Notes: generated by a model not told the origin, from the letters alone. Numbered from the stretch's first letter, positions 53,757 to 63,167 are shown. The stretch is 64,000 bases of DNA from Algoriphagus oliviformis (GCF_017254915.1 NZ_JAFKCT010000001.1:868001-932000); one strand, 5' to 3'. Program-made: numbers and translations.

Positions 53757-54202
53757 GGGTAGTCTTTTTGGATTTCTGCAAGTATTTTCGGGGAAATTCT
53801 AATCCCGGCTTCCAGTAGCTTTTTAACGTACGGCCCGATTTCCGGGACAAGGCCTTGCTTTTTAGCCTTTACCAGAACTCCCAATGTTCCTGTGAATTTC
53901 ATTCCTAGTCTCGCAGCGATTTTTCGTGCCTTTAGGTCGTCCAGTATCAAGATCGAATCGCTAATTTCCTTGCCCAGACAAATTACCGAAGCTTCTCCTG
54001 GATCTATTTCCCCACACAGTGAGGCGTAGAAATCCGCTTTTGAGCATTTTGCGGATAGCAGAAATTTCGGAAGTTGTTTTTTGAATTCTTCTCTGACGAT
54101 GTCAGTGACAATAACCTGTTCGTATGCAGTATTTAACAGTTCCAAGGCATCAATTTTGCCCAAAAGAATCAAGCAGCTGGTGTCTGGGATCGCCTTAGGC
54201 AT
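53753..54202 (-). CDS. DUF3368-type PIN-domain protein (putative toxin)
   Basis: The 149-aa protein looks like a DUF3368 PIN-domain RNase toxin. The acidic residues expected at the metal site are Asp7 in AIPDTSCLILL, Glu36 in VREEFKKQ, Glu68 in DPGEASVICLG and Asp87 or Asp88 in ILILDDLKARKIA. The C-terminal GTLGVLVKAKKQGLV segment is also characteristic. The frame is longer, but ATG 54202 is used. It overlaps the preceding UPF0175-like gene by 8 nt, as a toxin-antitoxin pair would. RNase activity is inference. Confidence 0.78.
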   Translation of the reverse strand: MPKAIPDTSCLILLGKIDALELLNTAYEQVIVTDIVREEFKKQLPKFLLSAKCSKADFYASLCGEIDPGEASVICLGKEISDSILILDDLKARKIAARLGMKFTGTLGVLVKAKKQGLVPEIGPYVKKLLEAGIRISPKILAEIQKDYP

Positions 54203-54419
54203 TGTCGATATCTCTCCGAATATCCTCGACTTCATCACTGAAAACCGAGACACCATAATCTCCGAGAAGATCGATAAACTGCTCTTGAGGAATTCCCAAA
54301 AGCTGCGCAGCCTGACCGGCCGACAGCAATGCGTCCTGATACATCTTTGCCGCTAGATACTCGGTGACATTCATGTTTTTTAGTTCAGGTTTCTCCGGTA
54401 GTTCGAGGATCACTTTCAT
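54195..54419 (-). CDS. UPF0175-family protein (putative antitoxin)
   Basis: The 74-aa protein matches the UPF0175 family, often found ahead of DUF3368 PIN proteins. The middle has a helix-turn-helix-like pattern (LSAGQAAQLLGIPQEQFIDLLGDYGV, residues 32-57), fitting a DNA-binding antitoxin, and the C-terminus is acidic. Its start ATG 54419 is sensible in length, and its stop lies inside the toxin start by 8 nt. A near-consensus -7 box (TAATTTTC) lies upstream. Confidence 0.78.
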   Translation of the reverse strand: MKVILELPEKPELKNMNVTEYLAAKMYQDALLSAGQAAQLLGIPQEQFIDLLGDYGVSVFSDEVEDIRRDIDNA

Positions 54420-54489
54420 GGCATAGCTTTTTTAGAAAATTACGAAAATTATCCCCGAAGCGGTGACGATTAAAAATATCAAAAAGCAG

Positions 54490-54522
54490 AAAGCCGCAGA
54501 AAATCAATCCTGCGGCTTTTTC
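54490..54522. terminator. Terminator between the DPP-IV gene and the TA pair
   Basis: A 10-bp stem (AAAGCCGCAG with CTGCGGCTTT) around a 10-nt loop with T-run on both sides. It ends the peptidase gene on the minus strand. Confidence 0.82.
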
Positions 54523-54544
54523 AATGGTTTTGGATTTTCCCTTC

Positions 54545-56731
54545 TCAGAGCTTTTCCTTCAGGTAGTTTGTCATCTGCGTGTAGATATGCCATGTCGCGT
54601 TGCCGCCGGAGATGCTGTGGGCCTTGTTGGGATAATAGAAGCTGTCAAACTGCTTGTCGGCGGTGATCAGGGCATTGACTAGGTCCACGGAGTTTTGGAA
54701 GTGGACGTTGTCATCGCCGGTGCCGTGAATGAGGAGGAAGTTGCCCTTCAGCTTGTTCACATGCGTGATCGGGCTGTTGTCATCATAGCCCGCGGCATTG
54801 AGCTGGGGAGTCTGTAGGTAGCGCTCGGTATAGACCGTGTCGTAATATCTCCAGGTCGTCACGGGAGCCACGGCGATAGCGGTTTTGAAGACGTCATGGC
54901 CGATCATCAGGGACAGGGAAGACATGTAGCCGCCATAGGACCAGCCCCAGATGCCGATTCGGCTCGGATCTACGAAAGGCATCTTGGCAAAGTGCTTCGC
55001 TCCCTCGATCTGGTCAATGACTTCCAGTTTGCCGAGGTTGGCATAGGTCGAGTGCTTGAAGTCGCGGCCTCGGCCTCCTGTGCCGCGATTGTCGATACAG
55101 GCGACGACAAAGCCCTCAGCGGCGAGCTGCTGGTGCCAAAAGTCGCGCAGGCCACCCCAGGCGTTGAGCACGTTTTGGGAGCCAGGGCCGCCGTACACAT
55201 ACATGAGGACAGGGTATTTTTTGTTGGGGTCAAAGTCGGCCGGCTTGACCAGGTAGCCGTTCAGTGCCGTGCCGTCCACCGTCGGGAAGCTGAAGAATTC
55301 CTTTTTTGCCAAGGCATAGCCCTTGAGCTTTTCCTTCAGCGCCTGATTGTCTTCGAGGACTTTGACTTCTTTGCCGGAGGCTTCGTTTAGCGTGACTTTC
55401 ACCGGCGTATCGGCGGTGGAGTGGTAGTCGATGTAGAATTTGCTGTCTGGGCTCATGTTGATCGTGTGGGTGCCTTTGGCTGGGGTAAGGGCTTTTTTGC
55501 CTTTCCCGTCCAGACCGATCACGTAGAAATTGCGCTCCAGCGGCGAAGCCTCGGTAGAGAGGAAGTAGAGCTTTTTGGCCTTCTCATCCAAGCCCACCAT
55601 CGCAGTCACTTCCCAATCGCCCGAGGTGATCTGCCGGATCAGGCTGCCGTCCAGGTTGTGGTGGTAGATGTGCTTGTATCCGTCCTGCTCCGAGGTGCGG
55701 ATGAAGGTCTTGCCGTCGCTGAGGTATTGTAGGTCGTCGTTGTAGTCCAGGTCCACGTAGGTTTTGGAGGTCTCGGAGAGGATCAGCTTGCTGGCTCCCG
55801 TGCTGGCATCGGCGTGGAAAAGGTCGAGCTTGTTTTGCAGTCGGTTGAGTCGGAGAAAAGCCAAGGTGTTGGCATCTCTCGTCCAGTAGATCCGTGGGAG
55901 ATAGATGTCTGTTTCGCTTCCTGCGTCGATTTTCTGCGTTTTGCCGGAGGCCAAGTCATAGACATGGATGCTGACCAAGGAGTTCTTTTCGCCAGCTTTT
56001 GGGTATTTAAACTTGTAGTCTTTTGGATAAAGAGCGCCCCAAAGCTGCATGTTAAACTCGGGGACTTCACTTTCGTCAAAGCGGATAAAGGCGATCTTTT
56101 TGCCGTCAGGCGACCATTTGAAGGCCTGGGCCATGGAAAATTCCTCCTCGTACACCCAGTCCGCGGAGCCGTTGATGATCTTGTTCCACTCCCCGTCGGT
56201 GGTGATTTGGGTTTGCTGATTGCTGGCCAAGTCCACGAGGAAAAGGTTGTTGCTCTGCACAAAAGCGACCTTGTGGTTGTCCGGAGAAAGGGTCGCATAA
56301 GAGATCTTTTCCCCGTTCATCAGCTGCTGCTTTTGGCCAGTGGCTAAGTCCACGACATAGAAAATGCCTTTGGAAGACCTGCGGTAGATAGACTCGACGT
56401 CGGTGGCGATGAGCGCTTTGGACTCGTCCGCATTGAAGGAGTAGGAGGAAAAGTCCACGCCAAGCGCGCGGCCGTCCAGCAAGACTCCTGCCTCTTCGCC
56501 AGTTGCCAAGTTCATTTTCACCACCACCGGGGCACCGTTTCGGACGAGCTGAGAGCTGTAGTATTGCCCGTCTTTCATCCAGTTGATCCCGGAGACGGTT
56601 TTGGGGCTGAAGGTTCCGAGTTTGAACACGTCCTCTGCGGTGACTTTTTTCAGGGCTTGGGCCTGGGATGCCAGCGACAGGCCGACGGCGCAGAGCAAGC
56701 CGAGACCGATCGCCTTCCAACTTTTAATCAT
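54545..56731 (-). CDS. S9 prolyl oligopeptidase-family peptidase (DPP-IV type)
   Basis: The 728-aa protein is an exported peptidase of the dipeptidyl peptidase IV group, removing Xaa-Pro or similar dipeptides. A signal peptide (residues 1-27, ending SQAQA) is followed by an eight-blade propeller (about 50-480). The alpha/beta hydrolase domain has nucleophile Ser598 in GWSYGGYMSS. The acid and His are likely in GTGDDNVHFQNSVDL and NKAHSISGG. DPP-IV words such as DWVYEEEF (the EE pair of substrate N-terminus binding) are present near residue 195, which supports DPP-IV over other S9 types. Confidence 0.93.
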   Translation of the reverse strand: MIKSWKAIGLGLLCAVGLSLASQAQALKKVTAEDVFKLGTFSPKTVSGINWMKDGQYYSSQLVRNGAPVVVKMNLATGEEAGVLLDGRALGVDFSSYSFNADESKALIATDVESIYRRSSKGIFYVVDLATGQKQQLMNGEKISYATLSPDNHKVAFVQSNNLFLVDLASNQQTQITTDGEWNKIINGSADWVYEEEFSMAQAFKWSPDGKKIAFIRFDESEVPEFNMQLWGALYPKDYKFKYPKAGEKNSLVSIHVYDLASGKTQKIDAGSETDIYLPRIYWTRDANTLAFLRLNRLQNKLDLFHADASTGASKLILSETSKTYVDLDYNDDLQYLSDGKTFIRTSEQDGYKHIYHHNLDGSLIRQITSGDWEVTAMVGLDEKAKKLYFLSTEASPLERNFYVIGLDGKGKKALTPAKGTHTINMSPDSKFYIDYHSTADTPVKVTLNEASGKEVKVLEDNQALKEKLKGYALAKKEFFSFPTVDGTALNGYLVKPADFDPNKKYPVLMYVYGGPGSQNVLNAWGGLRDFWHQQLAAEGFVVACIDNRGTGGRGRDFKHSTYANLGKLEVIDQIEGAKHFAKMPFVDPSRIGIWGWSYGGYMSSLSLMIGHDVFKTAIAVAPVTTWRYYDTVYTERYLQTPQLNAAGYDDNSPITHVNKLKGNFLLIHGTGDDNVHFQNSVDLVNALITADKQFDSFYYPNKAHSISGGNATWHIYTQMTNYLKEKL

Positions 56732-56793
56732 AGGGTTGTCTATTTGGGTAAAACCATGGATTTCAGGAAGCGAATATAGGAATCCGCCAGCGA

Positions 56794-56852
56794 ACCCTCC
56801 AAGGGAAAAACCTTGGGAGAAAGCCCTCCAAGGGTTCAGAACCCTTGGAGGG
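56794..56852. repeat. Tandem 3-nt-loop hairpins, member 4
   Basis: A perfect 13-bp stem (56824-56836 CCCTCCAAGGGTT with 56840-56852) around the loop CAG. It is preceded at 56794-56819 by a degenerate copy of the same arms with a short poly-A loop. They lie between the divergent DPP-IV and ddl genes. Confidence 0.78.
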
Positions 56853-56895
56853 TTAGAAGAAAATAGCCTATTTCGCAGTACAAATTTTCCCAGCC

Positions 56896-57888
56896 ATGAA
56901 GAAAACCATTGCCCTGGTCACCGGCGGTTTTACCGGAGAGTCCGTGATCTCACTCAAAAGCGCCGCCGTGGTCGAAAAGACCATAGACCGCGAGAAATAC
57001 GAGGTGTACAAGATCTTCGTCTATCCGGGGGATTGGCACTATCTGAATGCTGGGGGAGAAAAGATTCCGGTCAACCTGAACGACTTCAGCATCAATCTGG
57101 GCGACGAAAAGATCACCTTCGACGGCGTGTTCAACATTCTCCACGGTTCGCCTGGCGAGGATGGCAAGCTGGCAGGCTACTTTGATATGCTGGGCATCCC
57201 CTATACCACCTGCGATCAGCTGACCTCGGCGATCACCATGAACAAGGGCTACACCAAAGCCATCGTGCAGGACATTCCAGAGCTGAACGTGGCCAAGTCC
57301 ATCCAGCTTTTCGAAAACAGTGCGGAAAATGCCGCCAGAATCCAGCAGGAATTGACTTTGCCGCTCTTCATCAAACCCAACAATGGAGGCAGCTCCATCG
57401 GCATGAGCAAGGTGAAGACTTGGGAGGAGCTTGCGGAGGCTTTGGAAAATGCCTTTGCCGAGGACAGCCAGGTGCTCGTGGAGGAGTTTGTGTCCGGGCG
57501 TGAGTTTTCGATTGGCGTGTTCAAGGGAAAAGGGCAGATCACCGTCCTGCCTGCCACGGAGATCGTGAGCAGCAAGGAATTTTTCGATTACGAGGCCAAG
57601 TATGTGCCTGGGGTGACAGAAGAGATCACTCCCGGTAGAATGAACGAAGAGGAGGTTGATCGTGTAGGTCGCATCGTCACGAAGGTCTATGAAAAGCTCA
57701 ACTGCAAAGGCGCAGTTCGGATCGACTATTTCCTACAACACGAAACCGGCAAGTTCTTTTTCATCGAGATCAACACGGTGCCGGGCCAAACCGAAACCAG
57801 CCTCATCTCTCAGCAGGTGCGGGCGATTGGGATGGAGGTGAAGGAGTTTTACACCCAGTTGATTGAGGAGATGTTGGGGGAGAAATAG
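56896..57888 (+). CDS. ddl: D-alanine--D-alanine ligase
   Basis: Ddl makes the D-Ala-D-Ala dipeptide for peptidoglycan. The 330-aa ATP-grasp enzyme has VFNILHGSPGEDG (N-terminal substrate domain), the ATP site FIKPNNGGSSIGMSKV, the substrate loop VEEFVSGREFSIGV, and the C-terminal FFIEINTVPGQTETSLI with catalytic residues. FPGVTEEITPG-like VPGVTEEITPGRMNEEEV is the omega-type region. No mur gene is adjacent. The ligase type (D-Ala rather than D-Lac) is not strictly proved by sequence. Confidence 0.96.
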   Translation: MKKTIALVTGGFTGESVISLKSAAVVEKTIDREKYEVYKIFVYPGDWHYLNAGGEKIPVNLNDFSINLGDEKITFDGVFNILHGSPGEDGKLAGYFDMLGIPYTTCDQLTSAITMNKGYTKAIVQDIPELNVAKSIQLFENSAENAARIQQELTLPLFIKPNNGGSSIGMSKVKTWEELAEALENAFAEDSQVLVEEFVSGREFSIGVFKGKGQITVLPATEIVSSKEFFDYEAKYVPGVTEEITPGRMNEEEVDRVGRIVTKVYEKLNCKGAVRIDYFLQHETGKFFFIEINTVPGQTETSLISQQVRAIGMEVKEFYTQLIEEMLGEK

Positions 57889-57893
57889 ATTTT

Positions 57894-57928
57894 AGAATCA
57901 AGAATTTGGAGACGAGAAGCGAGGAATC
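57894..57928. repeat. Heptad array 5: AGAATCA family
   Basis: Five in-phase 7-nt units starting AGAATCA and AGAATTT, then three more divergent AG-rich units. Read on the other strand the first units are TTGATTCT, the same word as array 4. Confidence 0.62.
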
Positions 57929-57937
57929 CTCGAATAT

Positions 57938-58261
57938 TCACTTTTCGTCGTTTTCAAAGTGCTTCTTTAGCTGCGATGGATCCATGCGGTTATCCCAAAG
58001 TAGCAGTATTTGGATCATGGATTTTTCGGGGACATGTTTATAAAAAAGTGAGACGTTCCGATGGATCAGGATCTTTCGATAGTTGGTTTTCCTGAGCTTG
58101 ACACCTATTTCAGGATTTTCGATAATCAGCTCGATTTTTCTGTCTACCAGAGACAGAAACTCATCTACTATCCGATCATTCCAGACTCTAAAAAGAAAGC
58201 TGGAGGTCTCTTCAAGTGATCGAATTGCACTGGGTGTCCAAAAGATCGATGGACGGATCAT
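57938..58261 (-). CDS. RelE/ParE-family toxin
   Basis: The 107-aa basic protein resembles RelE/ParE mRNA-interferase or gyrase-type toxins: it starts with a helical pair (FWTPSAIRSLEETSSFLFRVW), then strands ending in RKILIHRNVSLFYKH and the C-terminal LLLWDNRMDPSQLKK. The catalytic residues of RelE are not clearly kept, so ParE-like action is equally possible. The ATG at 58261 is preferred over the upstream frame. Its start overlaps the upstream gene by 4 nt (ATGA), as expected for toxin and antitoxin. Confidence 0.75.
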   Translation of the reverse strand: MIRPSIFWTPSAIRSLEETSSFLFRVWNDRIVDEFLSLVDRKIELIIENPEIGVKLRKTNYRKILIHRNVSLFYKHVPEKSMIQILLLWDNRMDPSQLKKHFENDEK

Positions 58262-58470
58262 TTTCTTGAGAGCAAATCTTTCGTTTGGGTGTGTCTGACA
58301 AGGCGGTCTTCGGGACACTGTTCAGAAAGCTTCAGGAGATCCAAAATCTCATCAGGAACATTCTCTTCAATCGAATCCGTTTTGAGCCGTTCCAATTTTT
58401 CCAGCACCTTCTCATTTTCGAGCTGGGTGATCCAAGCGATTAGACTTACTTTTCTTTTCTCGAGTTCCAT
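58258..58470 (-). CDS. Putative antitoxin of the RelE/ParE pair, 70 aa
   Basis: I do not recognise a named family. The 70-aa acidic-basic protein is predicted mostly helical (LEKRKVSLIAWITQLENEKVLEKLERLKTD), with the start of the toxin gene overlapping its stop by 4 nt. Small helical proteins upstream of RelE toxins are usually their antitoxins, so that is the inference. It follows the glpF gene by 26 nt on the same strand. Confidence 0.6.
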   Translation of the reverse strand: MELEKRKVSLIAWITQLENEKVLEKLERLKTDSIEENVPDEILDLLKLSEQCPEDRLVRHTQTKDLLSRK

Positions 58471-58496
58471 GAGGCTAATTTACAAACAAATAAACA

Positions 58497-59231
58497 CTAA
58501 TTCCCTACCACCAAATACAATCCCGCCGCCAAGGCGCAGCCGATGATCGGGCCGACGATGGGTACCCAGGAATAGCCCCAGTCGGAGCTTCCCTTACCTT
58601 TGATCGGTAAAAGTTGGTGCATGATCCGAGGGCCGAGATCCCGGGCTGGATTGATCGCATAGCCTGTAGTACCTCCAAGTGCCAATCCAATCACCCAAAC
58701 CAAAAATGCCACCGGTAGCGCACCGACCGAACCCAAACCGATGGGGGTGCCGGTAGCGTCTTCCATCTTGCCGGGAGCGATGTATAGGATCACAAAGATC
58801 AGAACAAAGGTGCCCAACACTTCGGAGATCACGCTGGTGCTGAAGTTTCTGATAGCGGGATCGGTACAGAAAGGCGCCCGCTTCAGGCCAGGATCTGTCG
58901 CCAAGTCGAAGTGGTCGCGGTACATCACCCAAGCCAAAGCCGAGCCGAGCATCGCTCCGCCGATTTGTGCGAGGATATAGCCCGGAGCCAGTGCCCAATC
59001 AAATTTTCCCGCAATCCCGAGCCCAACGGTCACGGCCGGATTCAGATGGGCGCCGCTGTAGGGGCCAGCGACGACCACGCCGCAGAAGACCGCGAGCGCC
59101 CAGGCCGTGGTGATGGCGATCAGGCCTCCTCCATTTCCTTTGGTTTGGGGTAAAATGACGTTGGCTACCACGCCGGAGCCCAAAAGGAGCAAGACGCCGG
59201 TTCCGATGAATTCTGCGATATATGGGTTCAT
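58497..59231 (-). CDS. glpF: Glycerol facilitator / aquaporin (MIP family)
   Basis: The 244-aa channel lets glycerol enter the cell. It has the two NPA motifs SGAHLNPAVTVG (residue about 66) and GYAINPARDLGPR (about 195). The Asp after the second NPA (NPARD) is the mark of glycerol-transporting members. Six membrane segments are evident. It is the last gene of the glpD-glpK-glpF unit, 48 nt after glpK, and its product supplies the substrate for GlpK. Confidence 0.94.
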   Translation of the reverse strand: MNPYIAEFIGTGVLLLLGSGVVANVILPQTKGNGGGLIAITTAWALAVFCGVVVAGPYSGAHLNPAVTVGLGIAGKFDWALAPGYILAQIGGAMLGSALAWVMYRDHFDLATDPGLKRAPFCTDPAIRNFSTSVISEVLGTFVLIFVILYIAPGKMEDATGTPIGLGSVGALPVAFLVWVIGLALGGTTGYAINPARDLGPRIMHQLLPIKGKGSSDWGYSWVPIVGPIIGCALAAGLYLVVGN

Positions 59232-59279
59232 GTATGGTTTTTCTGGGGTTGTTGAAGTGTGGTCTTTAGGCGAAAGGAT

Positions 59280-60779
59280 TTACTCCGCCCAGTCTTTGGA
59301 GCGCTCCACGGCTTTGTGCCAAAAGTGGATCAGCTCCTTTCTTTTTTCCTCGGTCATTTCCGGCTGGAAGCTTCGGTCAGCCGCCCACAGCGCCTGCAGC
59401 TCTTCCCGGCTTTCCCAAAAACCCACCGCCAGTCCTGCCAAAAAAGCCGCACCGATCGCGGTGGTCTCTATGATCTTCGGCCGCTTGATCTCGCAGCCCA
59501 GCAGGTCGGCCTGGAATTGCATCAGGAAATTGTTTGCGGTGGCTCCACCGTCCACACGAAGCTCCTGGGTTGGCTTGCCGCTGTCTTTTTCCATGGCCTT
59601 GAGCACATCGTAGACCTGGTAGGCGATGGCCTCCAGCGCCGCCCGCGTCATGTGGGCGATGGTCGTGCCCCGGGTGATGCCAAAAAAGGCTCCCCGGGCA
59701 TTCTCGTCCCAGTGGGGAGCGCCCATCCCAGAGAGGGCTGGCACAAAGTACACCTTGTCGTTGTCTTCCAGGCTGGTGGCGAGTTTCTCAGTTTCGGAGG
59801 CTTTCTTGAACAGCTCCAGTCCGTCACGAAGCCACTGCACGGCCGCGCCGCCGATGAAGACGGAGCCTTCCAGCGCATAGTTGATTTCCTCTCCGACTTT
59901 CCATGCCACGGTCGTCAGCAGCTGGTTTTGCGAACGTACGGCCTCTTTGCCGGTGTTCATCACCAGAAAGCAGCCAGTGCCGTAAGTCGTCTTGGCCATG
60001 CCTGGCTCGGTGCAGAGCTGCCCAAAGAGCGCCGCCTGCTGGTCCCCGGCCACTCCGGCAATCGGGATCTTTACGCTCAAGACATCCCCGGTCGTCTCGC
60101 AAAAGAGCTCGCTGCAGGATTTGACGGCTGGGAGCATGGACTTCGGAACCCCAAACAGCTCCAACAGCTCCTCGTCCCACTCCTGGGTGTGGATGTTGAA
60201 AAGCATGGTGCGGCTGGCATTGGTGATGTCGGTGAGGTGCTCGCGTCCGGAGCTGAGCTTCCAGATGAGCCAGGAGTCCACTGTGCCAAAGGCCAGTTCC
60301 CCCGCCTCGGCCTGGGCCCGGGCACCCTTTACATTTTCGAGAATCCAGCGGATCTTCGTGGCTGAAAAGTAGGCGTCGATGATCAGGCCTGTCTTTGCGG
60401 CTACCTGTTCCGCAAGGCCTTTTTCCTTCAGCTCGTTGCAAAAAGCAGCCGTGCGCCTATCCTGCCAGACGATGGCTTTGTGGATGGGTTTTCCGGTCTT
60501 GCGGTTCCAGACAATGGTCGTTTCCCGCTGGTTGGTGATGCCGATGGCGGCGATTTGGTCGGCTCGGATTTCTTGGTTGACGAGAGCCTCTATCATCACG
60601 GAGGATTGGCTGGTCCAGATTTCGTTGGCGTCATGTTCTACCCAGCCTTGTTTGGGGAAAAATTGTTTGAACTCCTTTTGCGCCACGGAGACGATTTGTC
60701 CCTTTTTGTCAAAAATGATGGCCCGGGAGCTGGTCGTCCCTTGGTCGAGAGCCATGAGGTAAGGTTTCGTTTGGGTCAT
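59280..60779 (-). CDS. glpK: Glycerol kinase
   Basis: GlpK makes sn-glycerol-3-phosphate from glycerol and ATP in the cytoplasm. The 499-aa FGGY kinase has [14 protein letters not shown] at the start, [16 protein letters not shown] [12 protein letters not shown], and the second FGGY signature around [20 protein letters not shown]. The fructose bisphosphate/EIIA control site of E. coli is not judged. It starts 56 nt after glpD and is followed by glpF, forming one operon for glycerol use. Confidence 0.97.
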   Translation of the reverse strand: MTQTKPYLMALDQGTTSSRAIIFDKKGQIVSVAQKEFKQFFPKQGWVEHDANEIWTSQSSVMIEALVNQEIRADQIAAIGITNQRETTIVWNRKTGKPIHKAIVWQDRRTAAFCNELKEKGLAEQVAAKTGLIIDAYFSATKIRWILENVKGARAQAEAGELAFGTVDSWLIWKLSSGREHLTDITNASRTMLFNIHTQEWDEELLELFGVPKSMLPAVKSCSELFCETTGDVLSVKIPIAGVAGDQQAALFGQLCTEPGMAKTTYGTGCFLVMNTGKEAVRSQNQLLTTVAWKVGEEINYALEGSVFIGGAAVQWLRDGLELFKKASETEKLATSLEDNDKVYFVPALSGMGAPHWDENARGAFFGITRGTTIAHMTRAALEAIAYQVYDVLKAMEKDSGKPTQELRVDGGATANNFLMQFQADLLGCEIKRPKIIETTAIGAAFLAGLAVGFWESREELQALWAADRSFQPEMTEEKRKELIHFWHKAVERSKDWAE

Positions 60780-60835
60780 TACTGTGGGTTTATTGAGATG
60801 TTTGAAGTGTGGCGTACTTGGGGGCAGCGCCGTTT

Positions 60836-62404
60836 TTAGCTGGGCTTGATCAGGTATTTTTTTCCGGTAAGCTGAAAGTCCGCCAGCTCTTTTTCCAGCC
60901 AGACCTGGTCCTTTTCCAGCTCTTTGGCCATCAGTTGGGCGACTTTTGGGGCAGAATCGAGGGCCGCCTGGGCATCCAAGATCAGCATGCGGATGCGTCG
61001 GGAGAGGACGTCCTCGATTTTCACGGCCATCTCATGGCGGATGGCCCAGACGACCTCAGCCAGGATATGGGGAAAGTCCGGATGGATTTTCTCCGAAAGG
61101 CTGGAGTCAGCCTTGGCCAAATCCTGGATCAATTTTGCGTTGGAGCCATAGACCGACCAGTGCCCCTCCGGGATAGCCTTGGTGAATCCGTGCAACAAAA
61201 TGTCCTTGGAAGTCGAGGGGGACAGTTTTTGGCCGGTGACCTTGGGATAGTAGTCGATGGTGTCTTCGCCCATTTTGCGAAAGGTCGTCCACTTGCCGCC
61301 GGTGAGGGATACTAGGCCGCTGTCGGAGACGATGACTTTGTGCGAACGGGAGATTTCCTTGGTTTTGGTGCTGCCTTCCTTGGGGCGGGCTAGGGGGCGC
61401 AGGCCTGCAAAGACCGCCTTCACATCGGCTCGGGTAGGCTTTCGCGTGAGGTAGCCCGCAGCGGTTTCCAGCACAAAGTCGATTTCCTTTTGCAAGGCTT
61501 CCGGTTCTAGCTTGGCTTTTTCGCGAAGGGTATCGGTCGTGCCCACGACCAGCTTTCCATGCCAGGGCACGGCAAAAAGCACCCTCCCATCCTTGGTTTT
61601 TGGAATCATGAGCGCGTCTTTGCCTCCCAAAAACTCCTTGTCCAAAACCAGGTGGATGCCCTGGCTCGGCTGGATGGTTTTAGGGGCTTCGGGATCGTCC
61701 ATTTGTAGGATTTTGTCGGCAAAGACGCCCGTAGCGTTGACGACCATGCGGGCTTTGACCTGATGTGTATTTTGGGACAAAAGATCGTGGACGACCAAGC
61801 CCGAGATTTTTCCGGCTTTGTCTTTTTGGAGGGCGGTGACCTTGGTGTAGTTGAGGATGCAGCCGCCGGCATGGTCGGCAGTCTGGGCGATGGAGAGCGC
61901 CAGGCGGGCGTCGTCAAACTGTCCGTCGTGATAGACTATGCCGCCAAAGAGTCCATTGGGCTCGATACCGGGCATGCGTTTTAGCGTCTCTTCCTTCGAG
62001 ATGTGCCGCGAGGGCCCTAGGCTGAGGTTGGCGGCCATGTAGTCGTACATCTTGAGACCGGCGCTGAACTGCACCCGATCCCAAAGGGTGTACACTGGAA
62101 TGATGAAAGCTTGGTTTCCGGTCAGGTGGGGGGCGTTTTTGAGCAGACGGCCCCGCTCACGCAGCGCTTCCAGCACCAGAAAGACATCTCCCTGGGCCAG
62201 GTAGCGGACGCCCCCGTGGAGGAGTTTGGTGCTGCGGCTGGAGGTGCCTTTGGCGAAATCTGCTTTTTCAAAAAGTGCTACGGAAAGTCCCCTCGATACG
62301 GCGTCCAGAGCGACTCCCAATCCCGAAGCTCCTCCCCCGATCACGGCCACGTCCCATACTTTTTCGGAATCTTCGAGTTGCTTCAGGTTTTCGTTTCGAT
62401 CCAT
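60836..62404 (-). CDS. glpD: Glycerol-3-phosphate dehydrogenase (FAD)
   Basis: GlpD oxidises glycerol-3-phosphate to dihydroxyacetone phosphate at the inner membrane and feeds electrons to quinone. The 522-aa protein has the FAD motif [20 protein letters not shown] near residue 20 and the family block [17 protein letters not shown]. The C-terminal domain has [20 protein letters not shown]. The frame extends to a TTG at 62428, but ATG 62404 is chosen. It is the first gene of the glp unit. A weak promoter (TTTG, 15 nt, TATCTTGA) lies upstream. Confidence 0.96.
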   Translation of the reverse strand: MDRNENLKQLEDSEKVWDVAVIGGGASGLGVALDAVSRGLSVALFEKADFAKGTSSRSTKLLHGGVRYLAQGDVFLVLEALRERGRLLKNAPHLTGNQAFIIPVYTLWDRVQFSAGLKMYDYMAANLSLGPSRHISKEETLKRMPGIEPNGLFGGIVYHDGQFDDARLALSIAQTADHAGGCILNYTKVTALQKDKAGKISGLVVHDLLSQNTHQVKARMVVNATGVFADKILQMDDPEAPKTIQPSQGIHLVLDKEFLGGKDALMIPKTKDGRVLFAVPWHGKLVVGTTDTLREKAKLEPEALQKEIDFVLETAAGYLTRKPTRADVKAVFAGLRPLARPKEGSTKTKEISRSHKVIVSDSGLVSLTGGKWTTFRKMGEDTIDYYPKVTGQKLSPSTSKDILLHGFTKAIPEGHWSVYGSNAKLIQDLAKADSSLSEKIHPDFPHILAEVVWAIRHEMAVKIEDVLSRRIRMLILDAQAALDSAPKVAQLMAKELEKDQVWLEKELADFQLTGKKYLIKPS

Positions 62405-62462
62405 TTTTCCATCAGAATGTCTTTTCAAGATAGAAGAATTGGATCATCAAAGGAATGATAGG

Positions 62463-62960
62463 CTAAAAATCCTTGTAAACTTTTCGGATCACCGAAGCGG
62501 CGTTTGGCTCTAGCGTGACGATGTAGATGTACTCATATTCCAAATCGGTAAGGTCGGCGTACTTTTCACCGTCTCCGACAAAGTAGTTGGCCAATTGGCT
62601 GACGGTATTGCTGTGGCCGACTACCAAAATATTGCCATCCAGGTTTCTCAGTTGCTCCACCAGGGCGTCGTGGTTTTTCGGATCGTAGGATTGAATAGGG
62701 ACTCCGGCCTGCTTGGCTGTGGGCTCCACGGTGAGGCGGGTACGCTTGTAGTCCGTGGAGAATACATGTTTGATCTCTTGGTCTTGGACGATCTGGGCGA
62801 GCTTTTGCGCCCTCACCCCACCCACGTAGAGCAGTTCCGGGTCATTTCCCTCCAGCTGCTTTTCGGCATGGCGGACGATGTAGATCGTCTTGGGCTTGTT
62901 TTGGGAAGTGCAGGAGGCAAAAAGTAGCGCGAGAGAGAGAAGGAGAAAAAGGCTTTTCAT
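62463..62960 (-). CDS. SixA-like histidine phosphatase lipoprotein
   Basis: The 165-aa protein has a lipobox (LLFASC, Cys17) and the histidine-phosphatase signature IVRHAEK (His at about 31). A second His lies in VVGHSNTVSQ. The layout (single domain, RHAEK, late GHS) is that of SixA, a phosphohistidine phosphatase, but the lipid anchor places it in the envelope. Its substrate may be an extracytoplasmic phosphate ester. It starts 9 nt after the stop of the small gene upstream on the minus strand. Confidence 0.85.
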   Translation of the reverse strand: MKSLFLLLSLALLFASCTSQNKPKTIYIVRHAEKQLEGNDPELLYVGGVRAQKLAQIVQDQEIKHVFSTDYKRTRLTVEPTAKQAGVPIQSYDPKNHDALVEQLRNLDGNILVVGHSNTVSQLANYFVGDGEKYADLTDLEYEYIYIVTLEPNAASVIRKVYKDF

Positions 62961-62969
62961 GGTGTTAAA

Positions 62970-63167
62970 TTATACCCCTTTGATCTGCTGGTTAGTTAGG
63001 CTAGACAGGCCGGCAGATTTTGCGGCGGCCTGTGTGTTTTTGAGAGCTTGGATTGCAAAATCCCGCGTGATCTTGTCCACCAATTCACTGAATTCCACGG
63101 TGGTTGCGTCGCTCAGTCCGTATCTTGAGAGGTCGTTTTGCTTGATTTTAACGGAAATAGTTTTCAT
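62970..63167 (-). CDS. Hypothetical protein, 65 aa
   Basis: I do not recognise a named family. The 65-aa protein begins with a short strand (MKTISVKIKQNDL) followed by helices (SELVDKITRDFAIQALKNTQAAAKSAGL). The layout recalls small antitoxin or DNA-binding proteins, but no toxin is adjacent; the next gene is the SixA-like phosphatase, 9 nt away. The frame extends back to 63212, but the ATG at 63167 is the likely start. Confidence 0.5.
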   Translation of the reverse strand: MKTISVKIKQNDLSRYGLSDATTVEFSELVDKITRDFAIQALKNTQAAAKSAGLSSLTNQQIKGV

